From Cumulibacter sp047975195 (lineage in GTDB: Bacteria > Actinomycetota > Actinomycetes > Mycobacteriales > Antricoccaceae), in the NCBI GenBank assembly GCA_047975195.1, contig JBKEDB010000001.1, forward strand, positions 144,931-208,930: a stretch of DNA of 64,000 nt, written 5' to 3'. The notes under the pieces were generated by a model. It worked only from the letters and a program-made list of their open reading frames with translations. It made no database searches and was not told where the DNA came from. Within the stretch, counting starts at the first letter, position 1. Each line of letters starts with the position of its first letter. This document shows positions 33,368 through 42,348 of the stretch, one piece after another. A program made the translations under genes and the position numbers.

Positions 33368-35815
33368 CTAGTTGAAGATCGTCACTTCGGAGAGCGCAGC
33401 CTGGAAGTAGCCCTGCTGGGGTACGAGCTGGGTGATCCAGATGAGAACGTACTGAGTCTTGGTGTCGGCCGGCATGTCGACCGTTGTGTTCGTCTGCAGG
33501 GTGACCGGGTCACCAATTATCGGGAAGTCATCGATCTCTCCGCTGGTACCCATACCGGAGCGGATCTCTACTGTGGCGCCCGGCAGCGTCGTCACGATGT
33601 CGATCTTGGAGATGGTCTGCTCGCTGCCGAGGTCGTACACAATGCCGACGCCCGGCTTGAGGTTCGCGAACTCGGCGGTGCCCTGATACTGCAACGTCGG
33701 CCAGGTGGTTCCGGGTTGTCCGTCGTACGAGAGGTCGATGCGGTCGACGTTCTCGGCGCCGTCCCCGGGCGGCGGATCGAACAGCGTCGCGCCGACGATC
33801 TGTATCGGCTGCCCGGACTCGGACTCGTCGTCGGTCGGCGTTGCCGACGCCGAACTGGTGGGGGCCGCTTGGTTGTCGTTCTTGTCCTCGGGGCCGAACA
33901 TCTTGCCGGCGAACACTCCCGCGAACCAGCCGATGACCAATGCGATCACAAGCCCGAGGGCGGTCACGCCGAGCAACTGCCAACCAGTGCTGGGCTTGGG
34001 GATCCGCCCGGTGGTGGGACGGTCGTCATTCGAAGGTGGGGTGCGCTCTGCCATGGCCTCGTTCACTGGAACTGTCGCGGGAATGCCCAATACGGACGGC
34101 GTCAACGGTACCGGTTGCAGCAGCCAGGCGTCGGGATCTGCGACGGGCGCCTCAGCACCTGCGCCGCCGTCGCCTGACGATCCGCCGCCGCGGAAGCGCC
34201 GTAACAACTGCTGCAGGTCGCGCACGCCGAACGCGAGGCCCGCTAGTACGAAGACGACGAGCCCGACCGCGGCCGTGAGGATCAGCACGATCGCGATCGC
34301 CAACTTGTTCAGACCCAGCAGCGGTACTCCGGTGAGCCCCTCGATGTTCCAGGTATCGGCACCGCTGAACAGGGCTTGCGTGCCGAGATACACCGGCGTC
34401 GCGACGACGACGCCGACCAGCGACGCAGCCGCGATACGGCCGAGGTCGAGCAGGACCGCGCGGGTGCCGAGGTGGCCGAAGCGCCGATGCAGCACTACCT
34501 CGCCAATAATCGCGCCGCCGACGAACGACAGGCTGAAGGCGACACCGAGACCGACCGCGATCCAATACGTAGGCAGCAACAGACACAGCAGGCTGAGCAC
34601 GATCCGAAGTCCGACGATGCCGACCATGATCAGCGTGGGTGTACGCGCGTCCTTGACCGCGAAGAACACTCGAAGTTGCAGCAGCGTGATCGAGTACGGA
34701 AGCAGTCCGAAAGCGGCTGCGGCGAAGATAAGGCCCGTGTACCGTGCGCCGTCGCCGTCGAACTGACCACCGTCGAAGAACAACACCGTCAGCGGTACGG
34801 CGAGGATCCAGCAGGCCATGCTGATCGGCAGCATGCCCAGGCCGGTCAGACGGGTGCTATCTGCAAGGTACCGCTTGACCTTCGGCATGTCGTCGTCGCG
34901 CGCAGCCCGAGACAGTTTCGGCATTAGCGCGGTCAGCAGTGAGACGCCGAGGATGCCGTACGGCAATTGAAACAACAGGTCGGCGTACGTCCACTGGGAG
35001 ACCATGCCCGCGTGGCTGCGCGCGCCGTAGTTGGCCACGTTGGTCGCGCCGATGTAGCCGATTTGGCCGACGACGACGTACCCGAGCATCCACAGCATGA
35101 GGTTGCGGACTTCGCCGAGTCCGACGCCACGGAAGTCCGTACGCCACTTCCAGCGGAACCCGACCTTTCGCCAACTCGGTATCAGCAGGGCAGCCTGCAC
35201 CACGATGCCGGCGGTCGTACCGAGCGAGAGCAGCACGATCTCGGTAGTGCTGAACTCGGCCGCGCCGGTGCGCATCGCGATCATCGCGAGTGCGACTCCG
35301 ATCACGACGATGTTGTTGGCCACCGGCGCCCATGCCGGTGCCAGGAAGGACCCGCGGGTATTGATCACCGCGCCGGCGAGTGCGCCGAGGCCGAAGAAGA
35401 TCATCTGCGGCAGCATCAGGATCGTCATCAACGTCGCGATGTCGTGATTGGGTCGATCCGGTCCCAGGCCCATCATCGTGACCAGCAGGCCCGCGATCAG
35501 CATGCCGATAACGGTCGCGCCGATCAGTCCGATGGCGGCCAGGCTGAACAGCCGCTGCGCGAACGCGTTCGGGTCCGTGGAGGTCTCTCGCGCCTGTTTT
35601 TCCGCACGGACCAGCAGCGGTACGACGACCGAGGTCAGAACGCCGCCGAGTAGCAGCTCGAACACCATCTTGGGCAAGGTGTTCGCGATGTTGTACGCGT
35701 CGTTGGTCAGCGTGAGCCCGAGCAGCGCAGCGAGCACGATGGTCCGAGCGAAGCCGGTGATCCGAGATATCAGCGTGCCCACCGCGACCTGCCCGGCGGA
35801 ACGAATCAAACTCAT
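33368..35815 (-). CDS. murJ: Lipid II flippase MurJ (MviN) without the pseudokinase domain
   Basis: The 815-residue protein starts at the ATG overlapping the upstream stop (ATGA). Residues 1 to about 540 form the MATE-like MurJ core: GTLISRITGFARTIVLAALL, the loop motif NIANTLPKMVFELLLGGVL, and about 14 helices. A disordered cytoplasmic stretch of about 80 residues follows, then one more helix (LLGVTALGLVIALVIGWFAG) and an extracellular beta-rich domain of about 160 residues resembling a discoidin/F5-8-type fold (TISKIDIVTTLPGATVEIRS). Mycobacterial MviN carries a pseudokinase at the cytoplasmic position; here there is only a short linker. It moves lipid II across the membrane for wall synthesis. 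Confidence 0.93.
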   Translation of the reverse strand: MSLIRSAGQVAVGTLISRITGFARTIVLAALLGLTLTNDAYNIANTLPKMVFELLLGGVLTSVVVPLLVRAEKQARETSTDPNAFAQRLFSLAAIGLIGATVIGMLIAGLLVTMMGLGPDRPNHDIATLMTILMLPQMIFFGLGALAGAVINTRGSFLAPAWAPVANNIVVIGVALAMIAMRTGAAEFSTTEIVLLSLGTTAGIVVQAALLIPSWRKVGFRWKWRTDFRGVGLGEVRNLMLWMLGYVVVGQIGYIGATNVANYGARSHAGMVSQWTYADLLFQLPYGILGVSLLTALMPKLSRAARDDDMPKVKRYLADSTRLTGLGMLPISMACWILAVPLTVLFFDGGQFDGDGARYTGLIFAAAAFGLLPYSITLLQLRVFFAVKDARTPTLIMVGIVGLRIVLSLLCLLLPTYWIAVGLGVAFSLSFVGGAIIGEVVLHRRFGHLGTRAVLLDLGRIAAASLVGVVVATPVYLGTQALFSGADTWNIEGLTGVPLLGLNKLAIAIVLILTAAVGLVVFVLAGLAFGVRDLQQLLRRFRGGGSSGDGGAGAEAPVADPDAWLLQPVPLTPSVLGIPATVPVNEAMAERTPPSNDDRPTTGRIPKPSTGWQLLGVTALGLVIALVIGWFAGVFAGKMFGPEDKNDNQAAPTSSASATPTDDESESGQPIQIVGATLFDPPPGDGAENVDRIDLSYDGQPGTTWPTLQYQGTAEFANLKPGVGIVYDLGSEQTISKIDIVTTLPGATVEIRSGMGTSGEIDDFPIIGDPVTLQTNTTVDMPADTKTQYVLIWITQLVPQQGYFQAALSEVTIFN

Positions 35816-38046
35816 CGGGGCTCTTCGCGCGGCGGTACGTCGTACCCAGCGAAATCAGGCGGCACGATCGCATCATCGGAGCGGTATTCGTGCTGACCAT
35901 GATCGCCGGCGTCCTCGCGGAGCTGGTGTGCCTGCGCGGCGGCTCGTTTGCGGCGCTCCTCGGCCCAGAACAGATGACGGCGCCACCAACGTCGTGCGAT
36001 CAGCGCCAGCAGAGCAGTGAAGGCGATGCCAGTGACCCACAGTGCCGCGGTACCGTACGCCGAGGACGAGACGTTGATCTGCACGTCATTACCCAGCGGG
36101 TCGCCGTCCGGTGTGCGGATCTGCGCGACGACCGTGAAGGCGCCGGAGCGCTCGACGGTCGTCGGCAACTGCACGGTAGCGCGGGTGCCACCCGGAATGG
36201 TCTGCACCCCGACGTCGTCTGCGGTGAGGCCGACGGAGCGTGACTCGTCAATGCCGATGCGGTAATGCACATCCCAGGGCAAGTTGTTCTCGATAGTGAA
36301 TACCAGCGGTGCGTCGCTGGAGGTGAGCGTGTAGGTGCCGTCGCTGGGCGTCACGATGTGGATCTGCGCGCGCAGCGTAGCGAGGGCATCGTTCGCGGTA
36401 TCCAGGCCGTTGCTCACCGCGCTGCCATCACCGCCGCGCCAGGCGCTGCTGGCCGCGTCGAACAAGGCGGCGCGGGTAGGCCACAGTGCCTCGTCGGTGT
36501 CCTCGGGATTGAACGCCGAACCCAACTCCGCGACCTGCTGCACCGGGACAGCGAACGATTCGAGGATGTTGCCGGGGAGTTCTTGTTGAGACAGCGACGC
36601 CGGATATTGCAGCGGGCCGCGGTCGACTGCCGTGCCTTCGCTCACCTGTTGCAGTGACATCGGGGTGAGCCAGTTGGCGTTCGTGGTGGCCGCGAACAGG
36701 TCGTCGAGCAGTTGCTCGGACGGAGCCCAGTCACGCGGAGGAGCCAACACGACGTTGCGCGCCTCGGTCGGCATCTGCAGGGAGATCATCGCGAGTTCTG
36801 CGGTGATGCGTTGGGCGGCAGGTACGGGACCACCGGCGTACTGGGGGGCCGCTGTGAGCAGTCTGCTCAGCCCGGGATCAGCGACGATCGCACGGCCGTT
36901 CGGCAACACCGTGCTCGCGCTCTCGGTGATGCCCAGCGGTGATTCGAGGTAGTCCTCCTGACCATAGGAGGCCCCGCTCAGCAACGCGGTGTCCACACCG
37001 TTCGCGATCAGGGTTTGCCAGGTGTCGTCGGTCATGATGCCGTCGGCCGGCCAGGCGATGTTGGTGATCGGGTCGGTGTCCAGCACGTCGGTGATGATGT
37101 CGCTGCCGTAGGTTCGGGCGTCGCTGAGTACCTCTGGCAGGCCGGCGCGGACCAGTGCGACCGAGTCGACGTCGGAGTACGGCGTTGCGATGATCTGCGA
37201 GGTATCCGCTACATCGGTGAGGCGGCTGAGGAAACTCGCGGCGGCTTCGGCGCCGGCGCCATCGATGTTTCCCGTGTCGGTGCGAACCTGATAGCCGTTG
37301 CTCATGGCGTCGAGCGCGTCAATGAGCGCGGGATCGACCACCAGACTGATCTTTGCCTGCTCGCCGTACTCCTCGGCGGCGTCCAGGATGGTCGCCAAGC
37401 GGCCGCCGGTACTGATCTCCGTGGCGAGCGTGTCGTCGGTGAAGACATCGGTGCCGCTGACCCTGCGTGGCTGGTCGATGAGCGGAAGCACCCAGGACAC
37501 ACCGAGTGGAGTGTCGGGTCGCTGGTCGGCGTGCGGCATGGTGAACGCGGCCTGCCCGAGATGATTTTCCCAGCCGTCGACGGTGCCGTAGACGTTCAAC
37601 AGGATGGGATAGGCGCCGGCGTCGTACATGACCAGCTCGTCGCGGGAGACAGTCAGCGCCACTGACATGCTGCCGCCCGGCTCGAGTGGCTCCGATAGTG
37701 ACGTCGGCGCCGACATGGCCCAGGCGTACGGCGGCTGTTGGTCGTCGACGATTTGCATCTGTGCGCGGGTAGAGATCCACTGGTCGCGCTGCAGTCTGAT
37801 CCACAACTCGGTGATCGTCTCATCGCCGTTGTTGGTCAGTTCGGCCTCGACGTGCACCGGGGTCGAGCTGTCGGCAAAAGTCGGAGTGATTTTCGTCAGG
37901 TTGACCGCAACCGGCAGTGGTTCATTCACCGCTGGGCCGACGGTGGGATCGGCATTGGCGGGGGCGAGCGGCATGCCCAGTGCGAGTAAGGCGATCAGCA
38001 GGGTGAGCAGGAGCCGCCCAAGGGTGCCGCGAGCACGCACGCTCAC
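35812..38046 (-). CDS. DUF6049 secreted, membrane-anchored protein
   Basis: I start at GTG 38046, which overlaps the NUDIX stop as GTGA; the 744-residue product then begins with a signal peptide (VRARGTLGRLLLTLLIALLA, ending ANADP). The long extracellular part includes immunoglobulin-like strands near both ends and a polysaccharide-deacetylase-like or glycosidase-like centre (NIAWPADGIMTDDTWQTLIA). One membrane helix (ALWVTGIAFTALLALIARRW) near the end is followed by a cytoplasmic tail. This matches the Rv3909 type (DUF6049) found before murJ. Function unknown; a role with MurJ at the wall is inferred from strict linkage. Confidence 0.88.
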   Translation of the reverse strand: MSVRARGTLGRLLLTLLIALLALGMPLAPANADPTVGPAVNEPLPVAVNLTKITPTFADSSTPVHVEAELTNNGDETITELWIRLQRDQWISTRAQMQIVDDQQPPYAWAMSAPTSLSEPLEPGGSMSVALTVSRDELVMYDAGAYPILLNVYGTVDGWENHLGQAAFTMPHADQRPDTPLGVSWVLPLIDQPRRVSGTDVFTDDTLATEISTGGRLATILDAAEEYGEQAKISLVVDPALIDALDAMSNGYQVRTDTGNIDGAGAEAAASFLSRLTDVADTSQIIATPYSDVDSVALVRAGLPEVLSDARTYGSDIITDVLDTDPITNIAWPADGIMTDDTWQTLIANGVDTALLSGASYGQEDYLESPLGITESASTVLPNGRAIVADPGLSRLLTAAPQYAGGPVPAAQRITAELAMISLQMPTEARNVVLAPPRDWAPSEQLLDDLFAATTNANWLTPMSLQQVSEGTAVDRGPLQYPASLSQQELPGNILESFAVPVQQVAELGSAFNPEDTDEALWPTRAALFDAASSAWRGGDGSAVSNGLDTANDALATLRAQIHIVTPSDGTYTLTSSDAPLVFTIENNLPWDVHYRIGIDESRSVGLTADDVGVQTIPGGTRATVQLPTTVERSGAFTVVAQIRTPDGDPLGNDVQINVSSSAYGTAALWVTGIAFTALLALIARRWWRRHLFWAEERRKRAAAQAHQLREDAGDHGQHEYRSDDAIVPPDFAGYDVPPREEPR

Positions 38047-38642
38047 GCCGTCTCGGCCAGGATTCTGATCGCGTCCGTAGCGATGCGCCGCTCGTCTGCG
38101 TACGCCAACCGGCGACCCAGATTGTCGAGCGGGACCCATTCGACCGCTACCACCTCGGCGTCCTCATCGCTGAGCTCACCGCCGATCGCAGTCATCAGGA
38201 AGTGAGTCACTGTCTTATGTACGCGGCGTCCATCGGCCACGAACCAATAGTCGATCTTACCGAGCGGGGCGATCACCTCACCGATGATCCCGGTCTCCTC
38301 CTCGACCTCGCGAACGGCAGCCTCGAGAGCCGTCTCGCCAGCTTCAATGTGTCCCTTGGGTAGCGACCACAGCAATCGCCCACGTCGGTCGTTGCGACCG
38401 ATGATCGCGGCGGCAGGATGCGCGCCGCGGGTGCTCACCACGAGGCCGCCTGCGGAGAACTCATCTATCCGCGGCATCCGTTGATGGACGGCGCTGCTTG
38501 CTGGGGCGGCCGTCTCGCGGCGGTGCGCGATCACGTCCATCGGGCTGGGGCGTCGGTCTCGCGCTACCTCGGGTTTCGCGGCGTTCGTGGTCCCTGAAGC
38601 CGCGCCCAGGTGCGGCGACTCTTCAGGGAGCATGTTGGCCAT
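38043..38642 (-). CDS. NUDIX hydrolase (MutT4-like)
   Basis: The 199-residue protein has a disordered N-terminus of about 65 residues and a NUDIX domain with the box GHIEAGETALEAAV followed by REVEEETGI, which keeps every catalytic residue. FSAGGLVVSTRG and LWSLPKGH flank it. It corresponds to Rv3908 in mycobacteria. Such enzymes hydrolyse nucleoside diphosphates linked to another moiety; the substrate is not evident. First gene of the operon that runs through murJ, divergent from the CCA enzyme. Confidence 0.9.
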   Translation of the reverse strand: MANMLPEESPHLGAASGTTNAAKPEVARDRRPSPMDVIAHRRETAAPASSAVHQRMPRIDEFSAGGLVVSTRGAHPAAAIIGRNDRRGRLLWSLPKGHIEAGETALEAAVREVEEETGIIGEVIAPLGKIDYWFVADGRRVHKTVTHFLMTAIGGELSDEDAEVVAVEWVPLDNLGRRLAYADERRIATDAIRILAETA

Positions 38643-38733
38643 AAGGCTACGTTAACCAAGTCCCGTCACAATTGGGTCAGGTAGCGTCGGCGGTTCGGTG
38701 GCCCGGAGTGAACGGCGCGTAACCTCATAGCCG

Positions 38734-40170
38734 ATGAACACGCCTGATCCCGCCGTCCACCTGGCCGCTGTACTGCATCCGATCCTTGGTCCGTTGGTGC
38801 AACGATTTGCCGATGCCGGGCACGAACTTGCGTTGGTGGGTGGTCCGGTCCGCGATGCATTGATGGGCACGCTGGACCTGCAGCGGTCCGCCGACTTGGA
38901 CATGACGACCTCCGCGCACCCCGATGAGGTGCTGGTGTTGATCGAGGGGTACGCCGAGGCGGTCTGGACGACAGGTATTGAGTTCGGCACCGTAGCGATG
39001 ACCCATCGCGGGTTCCAGATTGAGATAACGACGTATCGTGCGGACCGGTACAACCGCATCTCGCGTAATCCCGAAGTCGTCTTCGGTAACTCGATCACGG
39101 ATGACCTGTCGCGGCGTGACTTCACGGTGACCGCGATGGCCCTGTCGTTGGTCGATGGCACCTTCCACGATCCGTATGGCGGCGTTCGCGATCTACAGGA
39201 GCAGGTGCTGCGGGCGCCATCAGCGCCTGCAGAGTCGTTCGCTGACGACCCGCTGCGGATCTTCCGGCTCGTCCGGTTCATTGCCCAGCTTGGATTCACC
39301 GCCGATCCGAGCACCGCCGCGGCGGCTCGAGAGATGGCCGGCGAGTTATCTCGCATCACCCCGGAGCGGTTGCAGGGTGAACTGTCCAAATTGCTGTTGA
39401 CGCCGACACCGCGCGCCGGTCTGGAAGCGATGGTCGATTTGGGGATAGCGGACGTCGTACTGCCCGAGTTGTCCGCGTTGCGGATGGAAATCGACGAACA
39501 CCACCAGCACAAGGACGTGTACGCGCACTCGCTCACCGTGCTGGATCAGGCGATTGAGCTGGAGCCTCGACTCGGCCTGGACGGGCCGGATCTGGCGGTA
39601 CGCCTCGCTGCCCTGTTGCACGACATCGGAAAACCAGCGACGAGGCGGCACGAGACCGGTGGCGGGGTGAGTTTCCACCATCATGAGGTGGTCGGCGCGA
39701 AGATGGTCCGCAAGCGGCTGCGCGCCTTGCGATATTCCAAGCAGGTCATCGCGGACGTTTCTCAGTTGACCTTCCTACACCTGCGCTTTCACGGTTTCTC
39801 CAACGGCAACTGGACCGACTCGGCCGTGCGCCGATACGTGACCGACGCTGGTGATTTGCTGGAGCGCCTCCACATCTTGGTGCGCTCGGACTGCACCACT
39901 CGAAATAAGCGGCGCGCGGCGCAGCTGGCGGCGGCGTACGACTCGCTGGAGCAGCGGATTGCCGAGATTCGCGAAGCGGAGGACCTGCGCGCGGTCCGGC
40001 CGGACCTGGACGGGAACGCCATCATGGAGATTCTGGGGATTCCGGCGGGTCCGCAGGTCGGTAAGGCGTGGAAGTTCCTGAAGGAGTTACGACTGGACCG
40101 TGGTCCCCTCGAGCACGATGAAGCGGTGGCTGAGCTGAAGGCCTGGGCCACCCGCGAAGGTCTGAGCTAG
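38734..40170 (+). CDS. cca: CCA tRNA nucleotidyltransferase with HD domain
   Basis: The 478-residue enzyme has the class II nucleotidyltransferase head LALVGGPVRDALMG and the metal-binding ADLDMTTSAHPDE, then RRDFTVTAMALSL, and FADDPLRIFRLVRFIAQLGF. The C-terminal half includes an HD domain (HSLTVLDQAIEL, LAALLHDIGKPATR, FHHHEVVGAKM) with phosphohydrolase residues. It adds or repairs CCA on tRNA 3' ends; neither tRNA in this window encodes CCA. In mycobacteria the same gene is annotated pcnA (Rv3907c). Confidence 0.95.
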   Translation: MNTPDPAVHLAAVLHPILGPLVQRFADAGHELALVGGPVRDALMGTLDLQRSADLDMTTSAHPDEVLVLIEGYAEAVWTTGIEFGTVAMTHRGFQIEITTYRADRYNRISRNPEVVFGNSITDDLSRRDFTVTAMALSLVDGTFHDPYGGVRDLQEQVLRAPSAPAESFADDPLRIFRLVRFIAQLGFTADPSTAAAAREMAGELSRITPERLQGELSKLLLTPTPRAGLEAMVDLGIADVVLPELSALRMEIDEHHQHKDVYAHSLTVLDQAIELEPRLGLDGPDLAVRLAALLHDIGKPATRRHETGGGVSFHHHEVVGAKMVRKRLRALRYSKQVIADVSQLTFLHLRFHGFSNGNWTDSAVRRYVTDAGDLLERLHILVRSDCTTRNKRRAAQLAAAYDSLEQRIAEIREAEDLRAVRPDLDGNAIMEILGIPAGPQVGKAWKFLKELRLDRGPLEHDEAVAELKAWATREGLS

Positions 40171-40262
40171 AAGTAAGCACCACGACACTGCTGCGCCGAC
40201 CTACTGCATCCCTGACCAGTGCAGCGGTGACAAGGCGTTCGCTGGTTCTCGTTAATTGCGGA

Positions 40263-40292
40263 ATTCCGCGCCGCGCGGAATCCTGTTATTAT
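40263..40292 (+). promoter_or_regulatory. Inverted repeat and -10 upstream of the AbiE-like pair
   Basis: ATTCCGCG (40263-40270) and CGCGGAAT (40274-40281) form a perfect 8-bp inverted repeat three bases apart. Six bases later is TATTAT (40287-40292), an unusually AT-rich -10 for this genome. AbiEi antitoxins repress their own promoters through inverted repeats, so this is a candidate operator. Confidence 0.55.
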
Positions 40293-40312
40293 CGAGACCT
40301 CGGGAGGTGCAT

Positions 40313-41389
40313 GTGAGTAGGGTGCTAATTCGGGAAGGTGAGGCGACCGAGCGAGCGCTTCTGGAGATGGGTCTGGAGTTCGTCCGGGAGCGACTCCCTG
40401 CAGGTTGGCAAGTTCGCGCCGAGGATGTGTTGACGCCAGATGCTAACTGCGACGGGTATTTACACGTGGCAGACGCTGAGTCAGCGAGCGGCTCTTTCGA
40501 TGTAGCGGTGAAACCGTCCGCGCGGGGGCGGGTGATCGATGACGTAGCCGCCCAGCTTGCTGGCAAGAATGGTCTGCTTGTTTCTCGCTACCTCGTCCCG
40601 TCGGCTCGAGCACGAGCCGCTATGCGTGGACTGTCGTATTTGGACGCCACGGGCAATGCCCGCATCATCCTTCCTCGCCCGGGGTTGTGGATTGAAACCG
40701 ACGGGGCCAGCGATGACCCCTGGAGGGGACGTGGTCGACCCACCACCACCTTGCGCGGCGCGCCAGCTACCAAGGTCGTCCGGTTGCTGCTCGATGCGAA
40801 GGGGCCGTGGATCGCGCAACAGATCGCAGACCATGCCGACGTTTCAACGGGAAGTGTCTACCGCGCCCTGGACTATCTCGACGGCGAAGCACTCGTGGAA
40901 CGCAATCGCGGTCGGATCACTGTGCCTAGCTGGGTGGCGCTCCTACAGGCCTGGGCTGATCAGTACCAGTTCATTGGTTCCAACGTGATCACCCGTTGGA
41001 TCGCACCGCGCGGACTCGAGGCACTTACCGAACGTGTCGCTCGAGTCGGCACCGCTGGCGGCAACTACGCCATCACTGGCAGCCTTGCCGTTCCCGACGC
41101 CGCACGCTACGCGCCTGCTCGCAACGCCATGATCTACGTCCGCAGTCCCAGGCAGGCGGCCGAAGCGTGGGGTTTGCGACCTGCCGAACCCGGCAGCAGC
41201 AATGTTCTGTTGGCAGAGCCCCGCGCCGATGTTCCGTTTGCACGCGTCAGAGTCCGCGACGACGGACTCGTCTGTGCAGCCGCAGCCCAAGTAGCGTGTG
41301 ACCTGCTCAATGGGCCTGGCCGCGCGCCAGAGGAAGCAGAAGAACTCATCAAATGGATGGAGCGGAATGAGTCGACCTGGCGCCTCTGA
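40313..41389 (+). CDS. AbiEi-like antitoxin/regulator with winged helix
   Basis: From GTG 40313 (GGGAGGT close upstream) the protein has 358 residues. The N-terminal half is an alpha/beta domain ending in AMRGLSYLDATGNARIILPR, the D-x-x-GN signature of AbiEi-like proteins, followed by PGLWIETDG. Next is a winged helix, APATKVVRLLLDAKGPWIAQ through ADVSTGSVYRALDYLDGEAL, then a C-terminal domain with NYAITGSLAV. In type IV toxin-antitoxin systems AbiEi counters AbiEii and represses the operon. The next gene overlaps its end by 23 bases. Classification rests on motif memory and gene pairing. Confidence 0.75.
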   Translation: MSRVLIREGEATERALLEMGLEFVRERLPAGWQVRAEDVLTPDANCDGYLHVADAESASGSFDVAVKPSARGRVIDDVAAQLAGKNGLLVSRYLVPSARARAAMRGLSYLDATGNARIILPRPGLWIETDGASDDPWRGRGRPTTTLRGAPATKVVRLLLDAKGPWIAQQIADHADVSTGSVYRALDYLDGEALVERNRGRITVPSWVALLQAWADQYQFIGSNVITRWIAPRGLEALTERVARVGTAGGNYAITGSLAVPDAARYAPARNAMIYVRSPRQAAEAWGLRPAEPGSSNVLLAEPRADVPFARVRVRDDGLVCAAAAQVACDLLNGPGRAPEEAEELIKWMERNESTWRL

Positions 41390-42236
41390 CCCGGTATATA
41401 TCGCGTCGCGCACGGCGCTACTCGACGCTTTGGTTGCCTTAGGACCCCATGCGCGACACGCGATCGTCATCGGCGCCCACGCCGTATATTTACGAGCCGG
41501 CAGTGCTCACGTCGCCATCGCTGAAGCCACCAAAGACAGCGACATCGCCATCGACCCGCGCTCGATCGCCGATATGCCGCATATCGAGGACGCAATGTCT
41601 TCCGGTGGCTTCCGCCGTCACGACAACGGACAGCCAGGTATGTGGCTTGCTGACGGCGACATCCCTGTGGACCTGATGGTCGCCGAAGCGGTCGCGGGCC
41701 CGAGCGCCAGCCAGCGACGTGGTTGGCGTAAACCACCCCACAATAAGAACGCGGTGCGTCGCGCCCGCGGAATTGAGGCCTGCCTCGTCGATCACGCGCT
41801 GCTCTCAATCACCGCGCTCGATCCCACCGATACTCGCGTTATCAACGCGCGCGTCGCCGGACCGGCCGCGCTGATTGTCGCTAAGACCCACAAGATCGCT
41901 GAACGTCTTGCCGCACGAGACGCTGCAGTCGCGGCGGGTGGGAAAACTACCTCAGATCGAGTGAAGCCCAAAGATGCGCACGACATCTATCGCATTTTCC
42001 AAGCGATCGACACCGACCTGCTTGCGGACAGCATCCGCGCTCTCTTGCGCGCGGAAGTCTGCCGAACTGTCACAACCGAATCGATCAAGCATCTACGCGA
42101 GATGTTCAATACCAGAACGGCCGAAGGTGCCCTGCTCGCCGGAGCAGCCGAAGCAGGAGTCGGCGATCCCGACTTGGTTGCTTCCTCGGTCGCGTTACTA
42201 ACCCGGGACCTATTGGCCGAACTGTCGGAACTCTGA
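41367..42236 (+). CDS. AbiEii-like nucleotidyltransferase, probable toxin
   Basis: From the ATG at 41367 (GGAGCGGA directly before) the protein has 289 residues. A nucleotidyltransferase head is visible: HAIVIGAHAVYLRAG (GAHAV at 36-40) and TKDSDIAID (55-63), the G-x-x-A ... T-x-D-x-D pattern of AbiEii/MNT enzymes. Downstream are AALIVAKTHKIAERLAARD and VKPKDAHDIYRIFQ, the K-...-KD-x-x-D block of the same family. AbiEii members block growth by NTP transfer, often to tRNA, when phage infect. The module sits as an insertion between cca and the conserved MFS/YqgE pair. Confidence 0.75.
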   Translation: MSRPGASDPVYIASRTALLDALVALGPHARHAIVIGAHAVYLRAGSAHVAIAEATKDSDIAIDPRSIADMPHIEDAMSSGGFRRHDNGQPGMWLADGDIPVDLMVAEAVAGPSASQRRGWRKPPHNKNAVRRARGIEACLVDHALLSITALDPTDTRVINARVAGPAALIVAKTHKIAERLAARDAAVAAGGKTTSDRVKPKDAHDIYRIFQAIDTDLLADSIRALLRAEVCRTVTTESIKHLREMFNTRTAEGALLAGAAEAGVGDPDLVASSVALLTRDLLAELSEL

Positions 42237-42312
42237 ACAAATCATCGCGCCTGTCGGGGTGCGGAGTGAAGCCGAAGCAAACTCTGCTAATACCGATGAT
42301 TCCAGTAATGTC

Positions 42313-42337
42313 TGTGGCCCACTGCCTGCTGGCCACA
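42313..42337. repeat. Inverted repeat between convergent AbiEii and MFS genes
   Basis: TGTGGCC (42313-42319) and GGCCACA (42331-42337) form a 7-bp stem with an 11-base loop. It may terminate one or both genes, but there is no T-tract. Confidence 0.4.
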
Positions 42338-42348
42338 TGAGGACGTCG

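Noticed and set aside
38652..39536. 294-codon open frame on the minus strand opposite the CCA enzyme
   Set aside because: The plus strand encodes all family motifs of the CCA enzyme; the antisense product is Ser/Arg-rich with no recognisable motif.
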